From Zygnema cylindricum (lineage: Eukaryota; Streptophyta; Zygnematophyceae; Zygnematales; Zygnemataceae), in contig JBBHKE010001305.1 in assembly GCA_037447655.1 (NCBI GenBank), positions 1 through 64,000 on the forward strand: DNA of 64,000 nucleotides, in the 5' to 3' direction. Both the position numbers and the translations under genes were made by a program. Shown one piece after another: positions 11,640 to 23,072 of the stretch (position 1 is the first letter of the stretch; the number at the start of each line of letters is the position of its first letter). The notes under the pieces are model-generated. The model searched no databases. It was not told where the DNA came from and worked only from the letters and a program-made list of their open reading frames with translations.

Positions 11640-12267
11640 ATTATTCACTTTTAAGAAAGATGGATTTTGACAATTTTCCATATAACTTTTTTTCCCTTTA
11701 CCTTTCCAACACTTTCCTTAGATGAGTAACATGTTGTTCTTTAAGTTCGGTATAAATTAGAATATCATCAATGAACACTTGAACAAACTCGTTTATATAA
11801 TCTGAAATGGTTTGGTTCATTAATCTTTGATAAGTAGGCGGTGCATTTGTTAAGCCAAATGGCATCAATATCCATTCAAAATGACCAATTCTATTTCTAA
11901 AAGCAGTTTTATCAACATCCTCAGTTATAATTAGCACTTGATTAAAGCCACTACGCACATCAATCAAAGAAAATAATTTAGCACCTTCCAAACGATCTAC
12001 CAAATCAGAAATTAAAGGTAACGGATACTTATCATTTACCGTAATCTTGTTCAGACTACGATAGTTGACACACATTCTCAACGTTCCGTCTTTCTTTTTG
12101 ACGAAGAGAACAGATGCTCTGTATGGTGATTTGTTGGGCTGAATATGTCCCTTCTCCAAAAGCTCCTTGATATGTTTCTTTAACTCCTCTTGCTCAAAGA
12201 AGTTATGCTTATAAATTCCTATGACCGGAGGATTACATCCAAGTTCAAGGTTAATAACACGTTCCAC
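11640..12267 (-). pseudogene. Gypsy reverse transcriptase core
   Basis: The minus-strand frame 11698-12267 has the RT fingers (SPYRASVLFVKKKDGTLRMC), palm (LFSLIDVRSGFNQV), the primer-grip approach (FGLTNAPPTYQRLMN), and FIDDILIYT in place of the usual Y/F-V/I-D-D box, both aspartates kept. It is continuous for 189 codons, then breaks before the next block at 11634. It lies downstream of the protease and upstream of RNase H, as in Ty3-type pol. Confidence 0.92.
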
Positions 12268-12270
12268 ATC

Positions 12271-13103
12271 TCAAGAAGGTTGCCTCCCTGAGGGTAAGTC
12301 ACTTGGGAAAACATCTCTAAATTCAAAAATCAAATCTTTAAAAGCAGCATCAGATGTATTAATGTCAGTTACAAAATCAGATTTTTGTTTTTCAAAAGTT
12401 TTAGTGGTGTCTGATTTAGGGATGACATCAATGTTAGTGTTTTCTCCCCCCCTTTCATAAGTAACTGCCTCAGTTACTAATAACAAGAAAGCATGATTTG
12501 TTTTATCTTTTAAGTGCTTTTTAAATTGTTTAGCAGATATCAAACCTTCCATTCCCAATCTGGCTATGTTATTTATATGATTCCTATGCAATTTTTAGGA
12601 GATAATGCTTGCAAAACCTTCTAACCAGTTCCAGACTTCACTTTCAAGGTGTTAATTTCCCAATTAATTTGAGGATTGTGTTCAGTTAACCAAGGTTTTC
12701 CCAGAATTAGTTCTTCACTTCCCAAATTCATTATTTCACAAACAACTCTCATTTTATGACTCTGGATATCAACTTCAATTATGTTAGTTTGTAAATCTAA
12801 TGTCGACTTATTACCATTTGCCACTTGAACATGTAAAGGTTTTTCCCTTATGACAGTAGGAATTTTATTTTCCTCTAAAAATCTATGTGAAATAAAATTA
12901 TGTGTGGCACCTGAATTAACCATTACTCTCAACAGTTTTCCTTTCACTAATGACTCGAATCTAATCAAACTGTGTCTGGTGTCATCATTACTTAACTGTC
13001 TTATCATAGGTCTGTGGTTGAGAATTTCATCAGAAGGGTTCTTTAAACTATACAGTGTAGTGAGAATCATAATAAATTCAGCTATCTTAACTTTTCCATT
13101 CAT
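12271..13103 (-). pseudogene. Gypsy aspartic protease and PR-RT linker
   Basis: Segment 12621-13103 is a retropepsin-like domain: the active-site motif reads VNSGATHNFIS where family members have D-S-G-A-T, followed by ELILGKPWLTEHNP. The D-to-N change would remove the catalytic aspartate and is a single G-to-A in the coding strand. Segment 12271-12591 is the linker ending FRDVFPSDLPSGRQPS, the typical entry to the RT domain. Stops separate the two. Confidence 0.85.
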
Positions 13104-13199
13104 TATTTTCCCTCTAGAGTTATCTCTTTAACTTCTGGATCTGGTTGACGTTGACTCAACTGAGGACTTTCAGTTAATCCTTTCCGTTTCACACCTACT

Positions 13200-14459
13200 G
13201 GGCTTCCTGCTCAGCTAGGTATATTGCAATATCCTCTCGGAGACCTTCAATTACATCGACTGTTTTTAGAGAACCTTTATCTGTATAGTCTTTAGCGTAA
13301 TGATGTGGACCTCCGCATTTGAAATAAGTGACTTTCTTTTTGGGTTTTGTGCACTCTCTACTAAAATGTCCCTCCTCTCAACAATTATAACAGTTAATAT
13401 TTTTCAGTTGTGCACACTCAAATGCTCTATGACCCTTTTTCTAACAAATAGTGCATGTGGGGATGGTAAGGTTAGGCTTCTGAGCAATAATGCTTGGTTT
13501 AGGACTCTTAATGTATCCCCCTCTATTGTTCAATTTGTTTCTTGCATTAACACTTTGTCCACCCTTCTGATTTTTCCTGAAAATATTTTGCCTATTCACC
13601 AGACCAGCATTCAGACCCTCATCCACAAATTCCTCCTCATCCCACTCTGGTACTTCATTCAAATTACCCCTAAGTGATCTAGTTTCCCGATTATACCCCA
13701 ACTGATCCTCTAATTCTAATGCCTTATCTTGTAATTCCTTCAAATTATTAATTTTTTGATGTTTTAGTTATGATTTCAGTATAGGACTAAAATAGTTCAA
13801 GAAATGCAATTTAGCCATTTCATCAGTCAAACCTATGATATGAATGCTAGATGAGTCATATTCCACAATAAAATCATTCACAGATCCAGTCTGCCTACAA
13901 GGCAACCACTTTTCTTTCATTCTGGATTTAAAAGTGACAGACAAAAATCGTGATTTGATCGCGGTTTTAAAATTTTCCTAATCAGCATTATCAGGAATCA
14001 ATTTAGACCTTCTCTGAGTATAATACCAAATCTGAGCATCTCCTTTCAGACAGCTAACAGCAAAAGAAGTGTAATTATCACGATCACAATTTTTAGACTC
14101 CAAATAATACTCCATATGAAAATCCAAGCACCCAACTCATCGATCCTCTTACCATCAAACGATGGTGCCTCACTAATAGACAATTTCATATATCTTATCT
14201 TCTTAGGTCTATCATGATCATCTTCCCTAAAACTGGCATTTCTTTAACTACTCTCACCCTTTTGGTCATTCATATCATTCTTGGTTTGAATTAAGTTAAT
14301 AAGTTCATCTAATCTCTCATTTGAAACATTTTCATTTCCTTTAACAACTTTCAATTCACTTTTCAATTTGGAAATGGTTTCATCCACAACGGCAGCATGA
14401 TTATTAAATATTTTGACCAGTTTCACAGTACGCTTCTTTAACACATTCAAAGCATTCAC
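13200..14459 (-). pseudogene. Gypsy gag with two zinc knuckles (broken)
   Basis: 14244-14459 encodes a charged, probably coiled-coil N-terminus. Downstream, across a frameshift and stops, are capsid-like stretches (SFAVSCLKGDAQIWYYTQ, then RMKEKWLPCRQTGSVNDF). Segment 13441-13743 is the linker. Two CCHC knuckles follow (CTIC near 13441 with HRAFEC, and CYNC near 13395 with HFSREC), each with an in-frame stop just after the second cysteine. Gag packages RNA, and the knuckles bind nucleic acid. Confidence 0.8.
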
Positions 14460-15177
14460 CTTAACGAATACTTTGAAAATGTCAAAATCTGAGAAATAAT
14501 AAAAAATAAAAAAAATAAAAACATTGATAGTAAGTTAGTACAAATTCAAATTTTAATTTCCCAATATTGAAACAAAAGGTAAGAATTTCCCCACAAATTT
14601 TGTAACAACAAAATTAAAAGCTCTCAAAGGTAAGATTTAGGGTTTGAAAAGTTTTGAGTCATTTCTGGACTCCTTTGCTCTTGAAGAATTAAAGTACTCC
14701 ACTTTTCTTCTCCTCCATTAGCAAATTTCCCACTTCCCACTACATCAGGATCTTTTACTCTCTAATCCTCACATCCTCACCCTTCATGGCTTCAAACCCT
14801 CCCTCTACAAATGAATCATTGCTAGGAGGAGACAAGTTTGTTTAGCCTCTAGGTAATTGGAGTGAGCTTCAGCGGTGGCTACACTGCCCACCCCGCCTTA
14901 GTCCTTAGAACCTCAGCACGCCCCACATCTAGCCAGCGGCCACTGGCTGTGTGATAAAAAGGCTCAACTCATTCTTTGTCACCTTTAGAAAATCGTGAAC
15001 AGAGAGGAGAAGATGCGGATCGACGATCCGAAGGCTCGCCGCCTTTGGAAGAACAAAATTCTTGCGGCCATCACCGGCCTTATAGAAACTTGCTGGTGCG
15101 ATCATTTTTTTGAGATACGGCAAATTTGGGGCGCTGAAGCCGAGGACCGGGTAGCTTATCTTTATTCAATTTAAGAT
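14460..15177 (-). other. Chromovirus leader; GC-rich block 14860-15177 of unclear origin
   Basis: This lies between gag and the 5' LTR. 14460-14860 is AT-rich leader with a short upstream reading frame. 14860-15177 is distinctly GC-richer and holds a 64-codon minus-strand frame (14929-15123) that I do not recognise. No match to the usual initiator-Met tRNA primer site is evident next to the LTR edge at 15177. The block may be a leader feature or captured host sequence. Confidence 0.45.
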
Positions 15178-15985
15178 TGTAACATGATCTCCTACCTCTC
15201 AGAAAATCCCATTACTACAAACAATCCCAACCACACATTCCACACATTGGAAAATACACATCTACATTGGACAACACTCACATAAGGATAAACTTTAAAT
15301 TAGAAGAAGCTTTTGTCCACATAACATTAGCTCGGTCTCTTGCCCTCGTGGCTCAACCCTTCTTATTAAAGTGTTTTCCACTACTCTCCACTCTTAATAA
15401 TTCTATCTCTTAACTACTAAAACACTATTTAGTTAGTAAGGGATTTCAATGCAAAAACGCTTTATCTCCAATTTGGTATTAATCGCTCAGGACCCAGATC
15501 ACCCGGAATTTCCACAAACTTTTCCCCAAAGGAAAAAGATGTCTGCTCTCCTCTTACAATTTACTATTTATCCATCATCGCCCTGGACTAGCCAGGCCAG
15601 TGTCAAAGCTCCGTTTGAACAGGCTTTTACCTGGGCCAATCATTGATCAGCAAGGACTTTGACTGACCAATGCAAAAGCGTGCGAAATCTCCCACTAACT
15701 ACGTAGCATTTACTAACCAATCAAACACTACATTTAACTACGTAGCATTTACGTGCAAAAGTGCACGCAAATGGAAACGTGACTTCGCACGATCGTGTGC
15801 GCGAATTTAAACCTACGAAACTTACGAATTTGAATTATGACGTTTCGTACTAAAGATACTACGAAACTGACCATAATAGGTACCAAACCACTATTAGTAC
15901 TTTATATAGACGTACGCCTTAAATTCCGCGACTACTTTGACCCTTAACCCGTTTCAATGTTACCCACCTATTATTTTGGTCCTCC
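15178..15985 (-). repeat. 5' LTR of the chromovirus, truncated
   Basis: It starts TGTAACATGATCTCC and follows the left LTR through shared blocks (GCTCGGTCTCTTGCCC, TTTACCTGGGCCA, AACTACGTAGCATTTA, TTAAATTCCGCG) to about 15985, where the match stops at TTATTTTGGTCCT and copia gag sequence begins. About 150 bp of the LTR are missing. The last matching codons run into the copia frame by chance. Confidence 0.8.
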
Positions 15986-16748
15986 TAAAGCTTCGGCCTC
16001 GGATGGATCTTTGAATGCGTCCTCCGAAGAACCCGCGGATCCAAATTTTCTCCGCGGGGGAAGAGGGGGAAGTGGAAGAGGAGGCGGATCTACGGGAAGG
16101 GAGAGGAGCACGGGAAACTTTCCCAATCAACCTCATTTCCAAGATCAATATGCGATCACGTGCTTTCGATGCAACAAAGCCAGTCGTATATCCTCCTCAT
16201 GCACGGAAAAAGAAAAACAATGCCACTATTGGGGGAAATGGGGACATATTAGTCCCCAATGCTACGCGAGACCTGAGGGTGGCGGCGGTCGCGGCAGTCA
16301 TGGCGGCGGCAACGGCAGATTTAGTGGACGTGGCGGTGGCCGATTTGATAGAGGGGGTCGCGGTGGACGTGGCGGCGGATTTGACGGCCATGGCCACTTT
16401 GTCGGGGAAATTGATGAGAGGGAGGAAGTTCCGATTACCGTCTTCATGCTACGTTCCACCGACGAACCTCCAAATTTCGAATCGCAAAACGATAAAGAGA
16501 AGATTATGAAATCCGGCGCCTCGCATCACATATGTACGAACGGCTCACTCTTCGACAAAATGCGCGCCTTGACCGTAATGAAGAGAAGCACGGTCGCCAG
16601 CGGTCAAGCTATTTCCGTCGGTACAGCTGGTACCAAACGCCTGGATTTAATTTTGTTAGATCCAAACGGATCTGAGCGAATCTCTGAGATGCAACATTTG
16701 AATGTACTTTATATTCCGTGCGGCTCCGCAAATCTTTTGAGCCATTGA
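15986..16748 (+). pseudogene. Copia gag-protease fragment, Gly/Arg-rich
   Basis: An open frame (nominally from 15957) carries a Gly-rich/RGG-like linker, two degraded zinc knuckles (CFRCNKASRISSSC, missing its His; CHYWGKWGHISPQC, with Trp for the second Cys), a second long Gly/Arg tract, then a protease-like start IMKSGASHHIC, where the catalytic D of D-S-G is K. It ends in LNVLYIPCGSANLLSH. The order and spacing match the gag-PR junction of copia-2 at 35740-36380. It is more CpG-rich than its surroundings. It is truncated at both ends. Confidence 0.8.
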
Positions 16749-16749
16749 T

Positions 16750-18050
16750 TTGCTAATTAATATTAAATCATCTACATACACCACTGTATACACTATCCCA
16801 TGCTCACCCTTTATAACATAGACAGAGTGATCACAACTTCTCCTTTGAAATCTTAGGCTAGTTAAGAATTCATCAAGCTTCAGATTCCATTGCCTAGGGG
16901 CCTGTTTTAGGCCGTACAAAGATTTTAGCAATTTGCATACTAAGTGACATTTTCTTGGTTCTACACACATTTCAGGCAGCTGCATGTAAATGGTCTCTTC
17001 TAGTTCTCAATGCAAAAATGTTGTCTTTATATCCATCTCATGTATTTCCATATTTTCCATAGCAGCTAGGGACAGCAAAATCCTAACTGTCGGAAATCGT
17101 ACAGCCGGAAAAATGTTTCTTCAAAATCAATTCCTTCCTTTTGATTTTACTCATTTGCCACATGTCTGGCCTTATATCGTTCAATAGTGTTATCGTGATT
17201 TAACTTCACCTTGAATACCCATTTGCTACCGATCGTTTTTCGGTCTGGAGGAAGGTCCACAAGCTCCCATGTTTGAGCCTCCATGATAGACTTCATTTCG
17301 TCGTTTGCTGCCTTGATCCAGTGATTCCGCTCCGGTGATGAGAAGGCCTCTTGGATAGTCAAAGGCTCCCCTGAGGCTGCCGAGTAGGCAAAATGAGAGA
17401 TTGCTTACACGTGGCTGCTGGATCTTTTCTCCCCCGGAAATTTTGAGGCTGAAATTGTCGGATGCCGCTTTTTGCGCTGATTGCGCTGGTTGCGCTGGTT
17501 GCGATTTGTGGGCATTGACTGTTGTTGGTCCAGTTGGAATTGAACTCGTTGAGGAACTCGGAAAATTTGAGACTCTTGAGCCACCACCGGAGGAATTTGC
17601 ATCTTCGGGACAATTTTTTGCATGCAATCTAAAATGACATACTCCTGTACTTTTTGTTGCTTTTGTTGCTCATTCATTTCAAATTAATCTATCGAGTCTA
17701 GTTCATCATTGACAAGGATGTTCCTTGCTACAACTATTTTATGCCTCTTAAACACAAAGACTCTATAACATTTTGAGTGATCATCATAACCTAACAAAGT
17801 ACCTGGTAAGCCCTTCGGTTCGATTTTCCAACTATCATTAGACGTATCCAAGATAAAGCATTTACTACCAAAGACTTTGAAATGGCTAACATCTGGTTTG
17901 CTACCTGTCTAGATCTTGTAAAGAGTACTCTCTACTGATCTTGATCCTATCCTATTCTTAATGTACACTGCACAATTTAGAGCCTCAGCCCAGAATTTCG
18001 GATCCACATTTTTATCTGCATACCAAAATTACAAAGTACAATTATGTTGG
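16750..18050 (-). pseudogene. Copia-5 integrase tail to RT fragment
   Basis: On the minus strand, from about 18050 down, come an integrase C-terminal block (ILDTSNDSWKIEPKGLPG), a Gln-rich linker, the RT entry HWIKAANDEMKSIMEAQTWE (about 17310), KWVFKVKLNHDNTIERYKAR, LLKSLYGLKQAPRQWN (about 16920), and the catalytic box VVYVDDLILISKS, where the fragment stops at 16750. Several stops and frameshifts occur. It is the closest relative of copia-4 (54266-54790 plus 62666-64000). It meets the plus-strand gag fragment head to head at 16748-16750. Confidence 0.85.
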
Positions 18051-19593
18051 AAAAGAATACAAAATTTTCATTTTTTTTTCGTTTTTTGCTTGACCGACCG
18101 TTACTGACTTTTTTTTTATTTCTGGTGAATCAATCGACCGCGACCGCCCGTCCCCCAAAATTTGGCAACCGAATCCAATCCGGATCTGACGCCGACGGTC
18201 GGTTAATGGCGGTCACGGATTTGGTTGACCGTTTGCGACCTCTGGTATACGGTACCAAAATATCGATTATCCGGTACCAAAATATCGATTATCAGTAAGC
18301 CAAAAAAAAAGATATATTTGTTATTGGCAAAATCCTACCGATACACAACACGATAAAAACTTAAGAATTCACTAGAAACAACAGACTTAATACAAGCTAG
18401 GATGGTTTCAACATTGTGGAATAGATAAAAAATAAAGCTACTTTGTGAGGCATCATTCTCTACAAAAGAAGGGGGGAGCAATCACACGAGAAGAGTTAAG
18501 AAGAGCAATCATGGGTTTATAAATATGTTTAGTCCAAAACATGAAAGACAAATCCAAACACGTTAATAAGCTTGATATTTATTCCTACGTTTTCTAACTA
18601 ATTGAAGACAAATGAATTGATGACCATATGTATTGCAGTTACATGAGCCTTTGAAATAAGCCTTTGAAGGTAGTGAGACAAAATTCATGGCAATGTAGAG
18701 GACTTCTTTATGATGACAAAAATTAAATTTGGAAAAAAATCTCTACAAAAACATAACTTCTAAAAGAATATAACTTACAAAAATTCTAACACCTACAATG
18801 GATCAAACAACTTCAAACTAACACTGTAAATGTAGATTTATGTTGACCAACTGTAAAAATATGCAGATTTTTAAAATAAATTGTTGTTCGAGATGGAGAC
18901 TTTAATGTAGAGTTAAACATTTACTTCATTTTTTTACGCAATTTATGTATGAAGACATAAAATAACGATTTAGAATTCACAACTATGAGTTTTGCTTTTC
19001 CAAACTTAAAAAAATAAAGATAAAAAAATGCGACACACTAGAAATCACAAAAATAAGATAAAAATAAAAGTGTTACTCACCCAAGAGCTACAGTTGGAGG
19101 TCATCCAAACTTGATGTCAAACATAAATTCCAAAGTTAAAGATAGACTTTCCTATACAAAAAAAAGACTAAATATTTTAAGCGAGAACATACGCGGTCTA
19201 ACACGTCTTTCATACGAAGGTAACAAGATATGAATCGCATTTAAAGATTTAAGAGTCTACAAATAAAACGGCGAATTCAATTAAATTTGCAATGACCGAT
19301 CACGCTGTTGCTAACACTGCCTTTATTTGATTTTTAGTAAACAAGAAAGTTGGTTTCGTCTTTAAATGCAGATTAAATTTTATGGTGAAAAAGTTGTTGA
19401 CCCACACTATTTTCTTTTGTAAATATACAAGTTAAAATACAAGCCATTTTCTCTTTGCTCCCTTTAATTGTTTATGTTTTTATCATAATTAAATAATTTA
19501 TACTAGTGGAATTGCCATGGACGAAACACGATGAAAAATATTAAGCAGTATGAAAGTCGCAAATTGGTGCCCCATCGGAGAGGATTAACACAC
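18051..19593. other. Intergenic; R5 scrap at 18243-18348
   Basis: No gene recognised. At 18243-18348 two direct copies of CGGTACCAAAATATCGATTA stand next to CCTACCGATACACAACAC, matching the end of the R5 fragment at 7490-7566. The rest (18360-19590) is AT-rich with no coding signal I can support. Confidence 0.5.
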
Positions 19594-20154
19594 TACAACG
19601 TTAATCGTTATTAGAGTAAAGGAATAAATAGCGCAAAAAAGAATATTAGTGTTATTAACTCTAATCTGGAATTAAAAATAAATAAAATCATATATACTAA
19701 TTAATCCCTTATTGTAATTTGGATAGTCATGAATAATAAATGCCTGCCTTTTTGATGTCTACAGTAATATGTGTAACCTTACAAAATCTGACAATTTTGT
19801 AAACCACATTCTAACATGTTCGATGTTCACACGGTCAACGGACGAACATATGAGAACGTTATTTTTTTCGACTAGTTTGCATCTCTTTCTTCTAGTGCAC
19901 ATTCACATGTGTGCGCAATAATGTTTTCTTTTTATACCTTTGTAATTCAAAAAATACCATTTCATACGGAGATATCCTGACCGTATGCCATACTATTTCC
20001 ATCGCAGTGTACTTCCATTGTCAACACTAGCTGAAAAAAATCCCTAATTAGAATAATTGAAAAAATAGAATTATGGATTGTATTTCTAGTTTTTTTTTAC
20101 TTTTAAAAGGGCACCGAATTAGCTTTATTTACTTTAATAGCGATTGACGGAATA
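19594..20154. mobile_element. Family A MITE, diverged copy 3
   Basis: It starts TACAACGTTAATCGTTATTA and ends TTTAATAGCGATTGACGGAATA. The inner right flank GCACCGAATTAGCTTTATTTACT matches 7019-7040 of copy 2. About 561 bp, AT-rich and non-coding. The ends are more diverged than in copies 1 and 2, suggesting greater age. Confidence 0.6.
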
Positions 20155-20587
20155 CCAAACAATCACCCAATTTTTGAAAAAATGAGTACACTATGTGCAG
20201 TTCATACAAAAAATGACTTACGTACCACCTTAGAATTGTGGGAACAAAAAACACCATTTAAAACAAATTTAGTCAAGACCAGATGTGGTAGACCTTAAAT
20301 TGAAGTCGAATACAATCACATACAAATGCCTTTTAAGAGTTTTATTTCATACCTACATGGAACAACATATAAGACCAAAGGTTTAATGTGCTAAACTATT
20401 GAAAACAATATATTTCGGAAAACTATAAAATAAGTGTATTATACTCGATGTTTCCATAGTGTACGCATAATTTACGGATTTACAATGCATAACGTTCCTA
20501 ATCACTTAAACATTCAAACAATAGTATGATTATGGAATATCAAAGCTTACTCTTGCTAATAACTAGAACTTGGTAAAATTATTAGTC
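20155..20587. other. Intergenic, nothing recognised
   Basis: AT-rich stretch between two short elements. I see no coding or structured signal. Confidence 0.5.
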
Positions 20588-21204
20588 TTGTGTATCGGTA
20601 AGGATTTGCCGATAAGTGATATGGACCCTTTTTCAGGTACCCGATAATCGATAGATTGTTACTATGTATCGCTATCGGTGTTAGCGCCGATAAATAACCG
20701 ATATTTATCGGTTATTCTCGGCGATAACACCGATGTCGATAACTATCGGCGATAATTGTACGGACCGTACAGGTAAATTATGTCGCTGTAAATGGCGGCA
20801 GTTTGATATATGTGTTCAGTCTGCTCTGTTCGTCTGTTCGTTATTTTCTCGAAAAAGCTTGAATTTTTCTCGAATTTTACAATGTATTTTAATATTTTCG
20901 TTTCGATTAGAACTATAAAGTATTATTTTAAAATTTTCTATGTTTACGTGCTGCGCTGTCTGCAATAATTTTTAGTTAAATAGATACGGAACAGATTATT
21001 ACACGTGGCATGCCGCGATATATAATGTAAATAATATAATACAGTATATTATAAATTACTATAGTATGCGTACTATATGTCTTTTAATTTATCGCCGATA
21101 TGGAATTTGTTTGTCTCGAACCGATGTATTGGGATCGCTGACCGTTCGATAATCAATAACTATCAGTATCGGCGTTATCAGATAAGTTTTTTAGCAATAC
21201 ACAA
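20588..21204. mobile_element. R5 TIR element (TTGTGTAT ... ATACACAA)
   Basis: The left end TTGTGTATCGGTAAGGATTT and the right end GCAATACACAA are inverted over at least the outer eight bases. The body is full of CGATAAC/GTTATCG and ATCGGCG motifs that can pair with one another. Fragments of the family lie at 7215-7568 and 18243-18348, always ending in GATACACAACA. The frame at 20733-20918 is not a recognisable protein. Confidence 0.6.
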
Positions 21205-21318
21205 CAATAAAAATGACCCCAAGCAAGGTCATCGAAACGGTCGAATATAGATTTTCTCGTACCGTCGTCTCCTATGCATAAGAGCAGGTTCCATTTTCAC
21301 GGAGAGCCCTTTGTGATG

Positions 21319-22374
21319 TGAAACTCTGAGACCTCCATAAGTCCTCAGAGTGGACAGCTTCCAAGAAGCCTCTAAGATAACTCTGACCCCTTTGTGTTTC
21401 AGCAAAAACAACTGCCACCCTGGCAGAGAAAAACTCTGACCACCAGCACCTTTGTGAAGGGAAGACTCCCCTGAGTCTATAGCAAAAAGAATCTCTGAAT
21501 TTGCTCCCCTGAGCAGTAAGTTATGGAGGGTCAAAGTTGACCTTTTGTACAGAAGCTCTCAGGGAGAGAGGGTCCTATCTCCTAATTTTTCTAAGTCCTA
21601 TCTCTCTCACAGACTCTATCTACTAACGTACGGAACCAATCAGGATACAGTTCTGTACGCAAAAGTACAGCTGTCGGTGTACTTTATGTACGAACATTGT
21701 ACGACATGGCCTAAATGTCGACACATGTCATATCTGGATTCTGTGCCATAATCTCCGGAGATACCACGATCCAATGTAATTTTGCCACGTGTCATCCGAT
21801 GTGGCGATGGCCACAAACCGCCGAAATCTTCTTCCGCGATCTCGGCGCTAATTCCGGTCGTCCGATTAAATTCGAATTTAATCGTAGCCGTAATAAATAC
21901 AAGCGCGGTATTCGTTTCACTTAAAAAATAAATGGGCTGTATTTATTTCTTGTCCGTACCGTAATCCGTACTTATACATTACCGGATCTATGCATCCCGT
22001 AAACAATTACAGTTAAATGATTTATCCTACGTATACATGTTTAAATAAATATCAAACTATATAGTACGTAACACTACTTCTAGACTTAACGGCTAATGCT
22101 ACCGGCTATCCACTGTCTGCCGGCCGGTAGGTAGAATGATCAAATCCTGTGGCCGACACATTACTTTTAGATAAATAAACCCCTAACTAATATAAATTTC
22201 CCGTAAACCTCTGGAAAGCCTAGGTAGCCATGGCTCTAGCTCCCTCTCCAATTTCTCAGTGACTGCGACAAGTTTGAGAGTTGGAGAGAGAAGTTAGAGG
22301 TAGACTGCCTCGGCTTCTTTCTATATTTCTATTAAGACCTAGAAAATACTAAAAATAGACCATTAATTTCTATA
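21319..22374 (-). repeat. Copia-1 3' LTR
   Basis: It starts TGAAACTCTGAGACC. It contains, in plus-strand order, a GTAC-rich block (about 21655-21705), the tRNA-like B box TGATCAAATCCTGTGG (about 22137), and the long hairpin at 22234-22299. It ends in CTAGAAAATACT...TTTCTATA, with TA for the expected CA. The polypurine tract lies immediately to the right. Confidence 0.92.
22234..22299 (-). other. Conserved LTR hairpin, copia-1 left
   Basis: Arm 22234-22258 (CTCTAGCTCCCTCTCCAATT...) pairs with 22275-22299 (...GTTGGAGAGAGAAGTTAGAG) around a loop GTGACTGCGACAAGTT. The outer flanks are AGCCATGG and GACTGCCT. The same architecture is present in every LTR of the copia-1, copia-3 and solo-LTR groups in the window. 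Confidence 0.75.
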
Positions 22375-22387
22375 CTCCCCTTATTTT

Positions 22388-23018
22388 CTAGTCAATCTTT
22401 AATTTCAGACCGCACTTCTCCCTGCAGAAAATTAGCTTAGGGGAAGGCACAGGTTTGGTCATCATATCTGCTACCATCTCACTATCTGGTGTGTACTCTA
22501 AACTGATTATTTTGTTTTCTACTTTCTCTCTAACAAAGCTGAGTCTGATGTCCATGTGTTTGGCTTTAAAATGATGTTTAGGATTGGCATAAATAGCGAT
22601 TGCTGCCTGATTATCACAAATTTTTTTTCTGCACACCACTCTTAAGGTGACCAAGCTCACTAAGCAAAGACTTGACCCACATCAATTCTTTTACAGCAGA
22701 GCAAGAGACCATATACTCAGCCTCCATGGTGGACTGAGCAATAACCTTTTGTTGTTTGCTACTCCAACAGCAAGCCCCATCACCCACATATAATACATAT
22801 ACAGAAGTGTATCTCCTCATCAGAGCATCACCATAACTGGCATCACTCCAAGTAGTGATGTCAGTATTCTCCCCACCCAAATGCAACCATAGATCCCTAG
22901 TTCTTATCAAATATCTAAGGACTCTCTTAGCTGCCTCCCAATCCTTCTTAGTGGGAGCATTTAGACTTCTACTCAGCACTCCTACAGCTGCAGCTAAATC
23001 CGGCAGGGTACAATTCAT
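22388..23018 (-). pseudogene. Copia-1 RNase H (broken)
   Basis: 22614-23018 carries WEAAKRVLRYLIRTRDLWLH, TTWSDASYGDA (an RNase H active-site aspartate region), and STMEAEYMVSCSAVKELMW. 22388-22660 continues, in another frame, with ICDNQAAIAIYANPKHHFKA, KHMDIRLSFVREKV and the C-terminal MVADMMTKPVPSPK. At least one frameshift, near 22630, separates the two. This is the last pol domain before the polypurine tract and left LTR. Confidence 0.88.
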
Positions 23019-23072
23019 AAAAAAGATTAGATTTCACTCTACTTGCTTGTAAGGAATAGTCTACATGAACTT

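Larger units (their letters stand above)
8435..15985 (-). mobile_element. Ty3/gypsy chromovirus, decayed, right LTR truncated
   Basis: Reading on the minus strand, the order is 5' LTR (15178-15985, cut short), a leader, gag with two zinc knuckles, aspartic protease, reverse transcriptase, RNase H, integrase and a C-terminal chromodomain, a purine-rich tract, and the 3' LTR (8435-9388). The PR-RT-RH-IN order and the chromodomain identify a chromovirus. The LTRs start TGTAA and end TTACA. Stops and substitutions in gag and pol show it cannot encode a working polyprotein. Its right end is replaced by copia sequence at about 15985, so the outer target duplication cannot be tested. Confidence 0.9.

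Noticed and set aside
16197-16397. Ala/Thr-rich minus-strand frame and shifted plus-strand frame in the gag fragment
   Set aside because: Shadows of the Gly/Arg-rich gag frame on the plus strand.
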